DNA from: Hymenoscyphus infarciens
Lineage: Eukaryota; Ascomycota; Leotiomycetes; Helotiales; Helotiaceae
Reading direction: 5' to 3'
Assembly: GCA_001414345.1 (NCBI GenBank)
Contig: LLCB01000087.1
Location: 124,001-188,000 of the forward strand
Length of the DNA: 64,000 nt
Shown here: piece after piece, positions 58,652 through 64,000 of the stretch
How the letters are laid out: each line of letters starts with the position of its first letter
How positions within the stretch are numbered: the stretch's first letter is position 1
Notes under the pieces: model-generated
Databases searched by the model: none
Told to the model about the DNA's origin: nothing
What the model saw: the letters and a program-made list of their open reading frames with translations, nothing else
Made by a program: the position numbers and the translations under genes

Positions 58652-61600
58652 AGGACTGTGGAGTTTCTAGATGGGTGAAGGTCCTTGAAGGAATAGCCAC
58701 TGGTGTTCTTGTACATAATTCATTTTCTGGGGGGTTTTGTTTTCTTGAAAAGATGGAGTGGATTTGGAATTAGGGATTTGGGATTTGGGATTTTGGGGAA
58801 AGGGATTAGATGAGATGTGGATTTGGACTACAGTTCATTTGAGTGGGATTCGTTATCTATGGAAAATTAAAAACAAAAAATACTACTTAACTTCATATCT
58901 ACTCACTGCGTCCGAGTTCTTTATCAGTCCACTTCGGACTTCTCCCATCCACGCGGACAGCAAAAATGGGGAGAAGTTGCGGGCCTGAATAATGTCGGAA
59001 GATGGCCTCCGACACCGCATAACTAACAAGCGTGAACCTCAAAGAAGAACACCTCGTGGTTTAGGCTGTCTTCATTTGACGGAAAAATTCGGATCCTGAG
59101 AGGCAGAGTTGAAATCGGATGAAGTGAAATTGCTTCGATAACTGGAAAACTTCGGAAAAGAGGTCGTTATTCCCCTAGAGCATTGCCATTCTCTTATTTA
59201 TCCTGAAGCAAAGCAAATCAAATCAATGAACTGCACTCTTCAACCTTTAAGAGAAAAAGTTCTACTTACCTTCCACTAGACTGCTGCTTCGCGCTGTTGA
59301 AGTAGAGTCAATGTCACTCGAAAGCAATCCCGTACCCTCTATGAACTCCCACTGGATATCACAGACTCTGTTCTAATCAAACCACTCAAAATGGTGTTGG
59401 TTCTTCCAATGACATTCGTGAAAATTCCCGTTTGCCAACTCGCTCAAGGCAGCGAAATCCCATTTGAAGTTTCAAAACGGCTGGAAATGAGCTTGTCATT
59501 CTCCTTCTGATTCTCATGTTTTTGGAAAAGACTCGGAGATAAAGAATAGATACCAAAGACGCGAATGAAGGAACAACTATCAGAAAGGTCTCACCATCAA
59601 CCTATGGGCTCTGCGAAATATCCCGGGATAAAATCGAGGTACGGCCTACGAAACAGGGGCATGGCACCATAGGAGTGCTTGGAATTAGCTATAGAGAGAA
59701 AAGGATCGTATTAATAGCTTCCCATCTATAATTTAAAAATGTCTGCTGCCGTCGAAATTTGACGCTCTGTGGAATAAATTTCATCGTTCCTTTTAAAATC
59801 AAGACTCCTCTCAGGTCCCTTCATTTCCACCCTATTATCTTCCAAGTGTCATGATCATAGCTAGACTCCTAGCAGCACACTGTCTACTCAAGTCTTTTGT
59901 AATGGACGAAGCCCATGGGATGACGTCGACCAGTCACACATTGCTCCCAAACTCCCCAAGATATCATTGCAAGTTTCAAAATTTTATCAAAGGACTTCGC
60001 AACCACATATTCCCAAATACCTCTGTTCCAAATCAGCCCGTCAAATGCAAAGCTTTCTTTGACTTCCACGACCCGTTTTCGACATTAGACCCGCTTTTTC
60101 GTCAGGTCCTTGAGATTCTCAAGAACACCACTGGAGGCGTGAGCTGTAAAAGAAATTGGTCGATAATAGACAAGAAAAACATAGGAACCCATTCTTACTG
60201 AGTTGACGTATCTCTTCGGGGTGCTAGAACTACCTCCAATAAAAAGTCCAAGCCAAAATAGAGTTCCTAGGTAGCCTGGTGACAGTAACTTTCAAACATC
60301 CGAGAAATCTTGGAAATGAACTCACCCTTGATTACTGCCACGACTCCAACTGCAAGACGGTTTTTGCAAAGAATATGAAAGTCAATAGTCCCCCTCCGAG
60401 ATGGCTATTGACTATCTCTTCAAATAATAGCCAAACTCCAACGCATTAATACACATGACCACGAGGTTACTATCCGTACCTTCGTTCCCCCAACTGTCTA
60501 CATCAAACCAGATGCCTTATGTTAACGTGAAGAAGATCGATAGGTTAGGTAGTCTCCTCTTAATTTACCCCCTTCACAAACTATCTCCCTTTCTCGGGGT
60601 TACTGGATCTCTTGCGGATTCTTGCCTAACCCAAAGTTCGATGAAGATGGTGCCCGTATTCTCAAAATGCGTGGCATTTTCGTCCCCTTATCATGCGCTA
60701 GATTATCCACGCAAGGAACCAGCAGGGCTAGCTCATTCTCATTCTGGCAGGTCGAGAGTCAACGTTTCTTTCACTTTCGTTAAGAATCCTGATTCAAAAC
60801 GGTTATTGATGATAGGGTTAAACCCGGGGGTTTAAAGGACCTCCTTGCTGCCCTACTTAAAATTCTTGCCTCTTACAGCTGAACCCCTTCGAGTAGTGCA
60901 GAACTGTTCAAGTCATCAAGAAATCGAAGGATGCTCGTTTGCATCAACCAACTAGAACACGGTGTCCGTCAGCACTGGGCCCGTATTTGAATTCACTTCT
61001 TGTATACCAGCATTCATACTCACGTAATATTTCTTTTTTGTAGAAATAGAAACTTAACTCGTTGTCAAATCACTTTCTAGGATTCCATTGGATTTTGTCC
61101 TCCAGCTTCTAGAACATGAGATTTCGACATGGCTTCTCTGAACATATCAGTACTCTCATAACAAAGTACTCCGGCATCCCTGCAGCGTAGACCAAGCCAG
61201 GGCAGCTCCGCCATCCACACCTTGCTTATATCATCTTTCTCCTGCGGGGAATTGTTACAAAGAAATGACTGTGATTCATAATCCGTATTATATTATTTCA
61301 TAGCTCCCTCTGAGTATACATCCCGAGGCACGCCGAATATCCTCAGTGCTTTCGCGAAGGTAATTGAGATTGGCATCAAAAACTATAGAAATAACGCAAA
61401 ACTAGTCCCGATAGAAGGAATTTCCCTATATAAGGGAGCATAGTTGAACCTTGTAGGAATGATTGCTCCAGCGAACGGTCTCTTCGATCCTTTCACGACT
61501 ATCGGTAGATAGCTTTGAAGATAAACACCGGTTCGCTTTATAAATGTCATAAGATAGTATGAGAACAACCAACTTTCAGATGTAAGATCTTACTATATGA

Positions 61601-63167
61601 CATGAGAGATGAAGACTTTATCACAGCCTTAAAATCGGCCCCAAACGACAGAAAACTATTGTTCCAACGTACTACCCCCTCCCCCCCAAGAAAAAATAAC
61701 TTGGTCTGATGATACAAACAGGACAAAAACTCTTGCAAGAAGGGAGTAAGGATCCCGGGCTTTGCTCTGCGCACACCCCTCCCTCTATTGTCTTGGAAAT
61801 CCTAGGACAATTACATGGCTTGTTCTGAACGTTCTCGGAGAATGAATATAATTGTCCAAAACTATTTCGCACATTACTTGCAAAAGGCAGGTGTACCTTA
61901 CTCACAGGAAAGCCCATCTCTCTTTACCTCCCGGATGTTCCGAGTTTCAAAGTCACTACTCGAACCAACATCCTTTCAATCCGAGAGAACATCTTCTCGA
62001 ATATCCAAACATCAAAAAAAGAAAAAAGAAAAAGGAAGAAAAGAAAACAATAATCTCATACCAAATCAGCCCACCCATCACTCTATGTCTCTTCATCGTT
62101 CTCAAATCAGATATCCCCATCACAAAGCAACAAACGAAACAGGTTTCCCCCCTCCAAATCGCGACCTGCAACAAACCCCCCAACCCAACAAAGACATCCG
62201 AACCTTCCTTGAATCAAAGGAGAGTAAATCCTTCCAAGAAACGCCCCTCCCGATTCGTCCTTATTCGTCCAAAGGTTGGCCAGACCAAGTGGACCTCCAC
62301 CAACAGAGCAATCACAGAGATCGACATTGCGAAATGCAACAAACCCCTCCTCCCTCCTCCCCCCTCCTCATAACCCAAAAAGAAGAAAATTCTCAACAAC
62401 ATCCCAAAAACAGAAAGATCCATGTATGTGTTTACATGGAAATATTCAATTGGTCTTGCATCCCGTTTCAAGAAAGTCCATAAGTTTTAATTTTGCCAGA
62501 TGCAGTGCAGACAACAGATGCAGTGCAGACAACAGATGCAGTGCAGATGGAATCCATAGACCCCGGACCCGGTCTAGATCTCGGCTTCGCCCGAGGAAAA
62601 AGAGCCTTGGAAAGACCAGACCAGACAGAGACCAGGACCTGCCCTGGTCGTGCGACTTGCAACATGGATGCTTGGGTGGAAAAACAGCAGATCATGAAAT
62701 GCTACAGTACCCAGTTTCCTCCAAGATCAGCGGTGCGACTTGCAACAAAAAAGTAATTTGTGGTTTGGGGATGGGGGAGTCAATATCTGTGTGGCACATA
62801 CGAGGCATACGAGCCGTATTTTGGATGGGTCTGGACCCTTTTTTGTTCAGCTACGCCTTCTTTCGCCTTGTACTCGAGTAACGTGAAAACAAGGAAATCT
62901 CATTGGGAACGTGACTTCGGGATCGTTTGGAGGAATACACCGAAATGGGAAGGGTTGTTTTCTGTCTCTTGGATGTTGGATTTAGACAAGCTAAATACCA
63001 TTGCTTGATGTCAATTTTTGGCGTGGTTTTATATGTAGAGTAATATATCTGGATTTCACCAGACCCAAGCCCCCCAAAACGCCTCGCTACTGTAAAATGC
63101 TGCAGAATCTCTCGTGTCTCTCCTAGTCTCCCAAACCCATATCCTAACTTTCCTAGACAGTTCGTGA
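58652..63167. other. long intergenic region, no supported gene
   Basis: In 4.5 kb I find no frame with a domain, signal peptide plus intron, or consistent splicing. Frames at 59851-60201 and 60455-60835 (plus) are open but featureless. From 61800 to 62480 the plus strand is A/C-rich with poly-A-like tracts, looking like untranslated sequence. No tRNA was recognised. Confidence 0.4.
62498..62547. repeat. 18 bp tandem repeat, about 2.8 copies
   Basis: The unit AGATGCAGTGCAGACAAC is perfectly repeated twice and followed by a partial third copy. Confidence 0.9.
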
Positions 63168-63958
63168 CTATCGTAAATAGTGTAGTACCAACCAGCAGAA
63201 TAAGAAGAATACGACAACACCCACCCCAAATATCCATTTATCCTGCTTTGCCCTCCTCTCAACCATGCGTATCGTATCCCCACTAATCCCCAGTGTATTC
63301 GCCACACTATACAATCTCTTCTGTGTCCCCTTCAACATCTCCCTTTGCTGACCTAAATCACCCAATACCGCCTGTCCCCTCGCTAGGTACTCATCCAAAG
63401 CACTATTGGTATTCGCAAAAAAGTTTTGTTCCCGAAATGCATGTGCTTCCCTCGACACTTGCTCCCCACCACTCATCCCCTCCCTATCCTTCGGCGCCCA
63501 GGGATTATGTACACTTGGATTTGAAGCGATCGCCGCATTGGAATACGGATTATCGGGTGTAGCAGTGTGATGTGGTCTCCTTCCGAGTAACTCCTGTCTA
63601 TTAACCGTCGCTGTTACATCTTCACTCTGGGCCTTGAGTTCCTTCAGTTGCTCACGAAAGGATTGGAGTTCTGCGCGGAAGGTTTCTATCCGCTCGTAGG
63701 CTTTTTCCTTTTTCGAGGGGTTGAGCTCGGTTTTGGCGAGGTCGGCGTATTGGTCGAGGGTTCGGGAGAAGGAGGTTAGGGATGCGGAGATTTGGCCTAG
63801 GAGGGAGGGGGTGAGTGTTGTGCCGGATGGGGGGGAGGATAGGTCGCGCTTGAGGGAGGTGGATTGCTTGAGGGCGGTGTTGAAGAGGGAGTTCTGGAAG
63901 GGGGGTTTATTAGCTTCTACAAAGGCGTTTTAGTTGAGGGGGTTTTTGGTAGGTACCA
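63168..63958 (-). CDS. BOS1: Bos1-type v-SNARE of ER-Golgi transport
   Basis: Bos1 is a Qb-SNARE that works in fusion of ER-derived vesicles with the Golgi. Two exons are read on the minus strand: 63958-63956, consisting of the ATG alone, and 63893-63168, total 242 residues. The second exon begins NSLFNTALKQSTSLKRDL, the expected Bos1 N-terminus, only if the ATG is spliced to it across a 62 bp intron (GTACCT donor, CTAAT near the acceptor, CCAG acceptor). Reading on without splicing meets a stop after nine codons. The SNARE helix occupies about residues 150-215 (ANTNSALDEYLARGQAVLGD, LYSVANTLGISGDTIRMVE), followed by a single C-terminal membrane anchor (FGVGVVVFFLFCWLVLHYL). Length matches the family. 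Confidence 0.9.
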
Positions 63959-64000
63959 TGGTTGATTGTGATAAGGCTCAAAGCCGCTGTCAAAGTAGAG

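Noticed and set aside
61815..62483. 222-residue plus-strand frame
   Set aside because: It overlaps another plus frame and a minus frame, has poly-Lys from an A-rich tract and no family resemblance.

Overview
This window is nuclear DNA of a filamentous ascomycete (Pezizomycotina). The genes have short introns (mostly 48-90 bp) with GTAAGT/GTATGT-like donors and CTAAC/CTAAT branch sites. There is a class III chitin synthase and a complete Bem1/Scd2 polarity scaffold. The repeats show the C-to-T and G-to-A decay expected from repeat-induced point mutation (RIP). A Leotiomycete (Helotiales) would fit, but that is inference; no marker gene fixes the species.

Layout. About 1.2-8 kb: IDI1 (isopentenyl-diphosphate isomerase) and SYO1 (symportin) diverge from a shared 520 bp promoter, followed by a fungal multi-pass membrane protein and a small basic protein. 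10.2-11.1 kb: a TA-flanked MITE. 11.9-16.3 kb: a MULE-type DNA-binding protein and BEM1, both on the minus strand, the latter with a very long, low-complexity upstream region. 20.3-33.7 kb: one AT-rich, almost gene-free block. It resolves into a nest: an old inverted-repeat element, interrupted by a complete but RIP-destroyed Ty1/copia element (130 bp LTRs, target duplication GAAGC), which is itself interrupted in its protease by a 3,958 bp LTR element (364 bp LTRs, target duplication ACTTT). The inner element shows no pol gene and is filled with tandem repeats. 36.5-37.3 kb: a second copy of the 10.2 kb MITE, sitting at the exact centre of a larger palindrome. 39.0-50.1 kb: an HLTF/Rad5-like helicase, a PQ-loop membrane protein, another TA-flanked MITE and a DUF6604-type protein. 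50.2-56.8 kb: a TTCCGAG repeat array, two oppositely oriented copies of a short inverted-repeat element flanking the chitin synthase gene, and a 112 bp hairpin MITE. 58.2 kb: a small secreted cysteine-rich protein. 63.2-64.0 kb: the SNARE BOS1.

The intact genes are mostly housekeeping and do not form a cluster. BEM1, chitin synthase and BOS1 all serve polarized growth and secretion, but their proximity is probably chance. I found no new multi-gene system. The most unusual content is in the repeats: the pol-less LTR element with internal tandem arrays, a decayed extra reading frame between RNase H and the 3' LTR of the copia element, and the MITE inserted into a palindrome centre. Two genes have minute first coding exons (ATG alone in BOS1, ATGAAG in BEM1). 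Exon coordinates were derived by hand from splice signals and frame continuity and have not been checked against transcripts.
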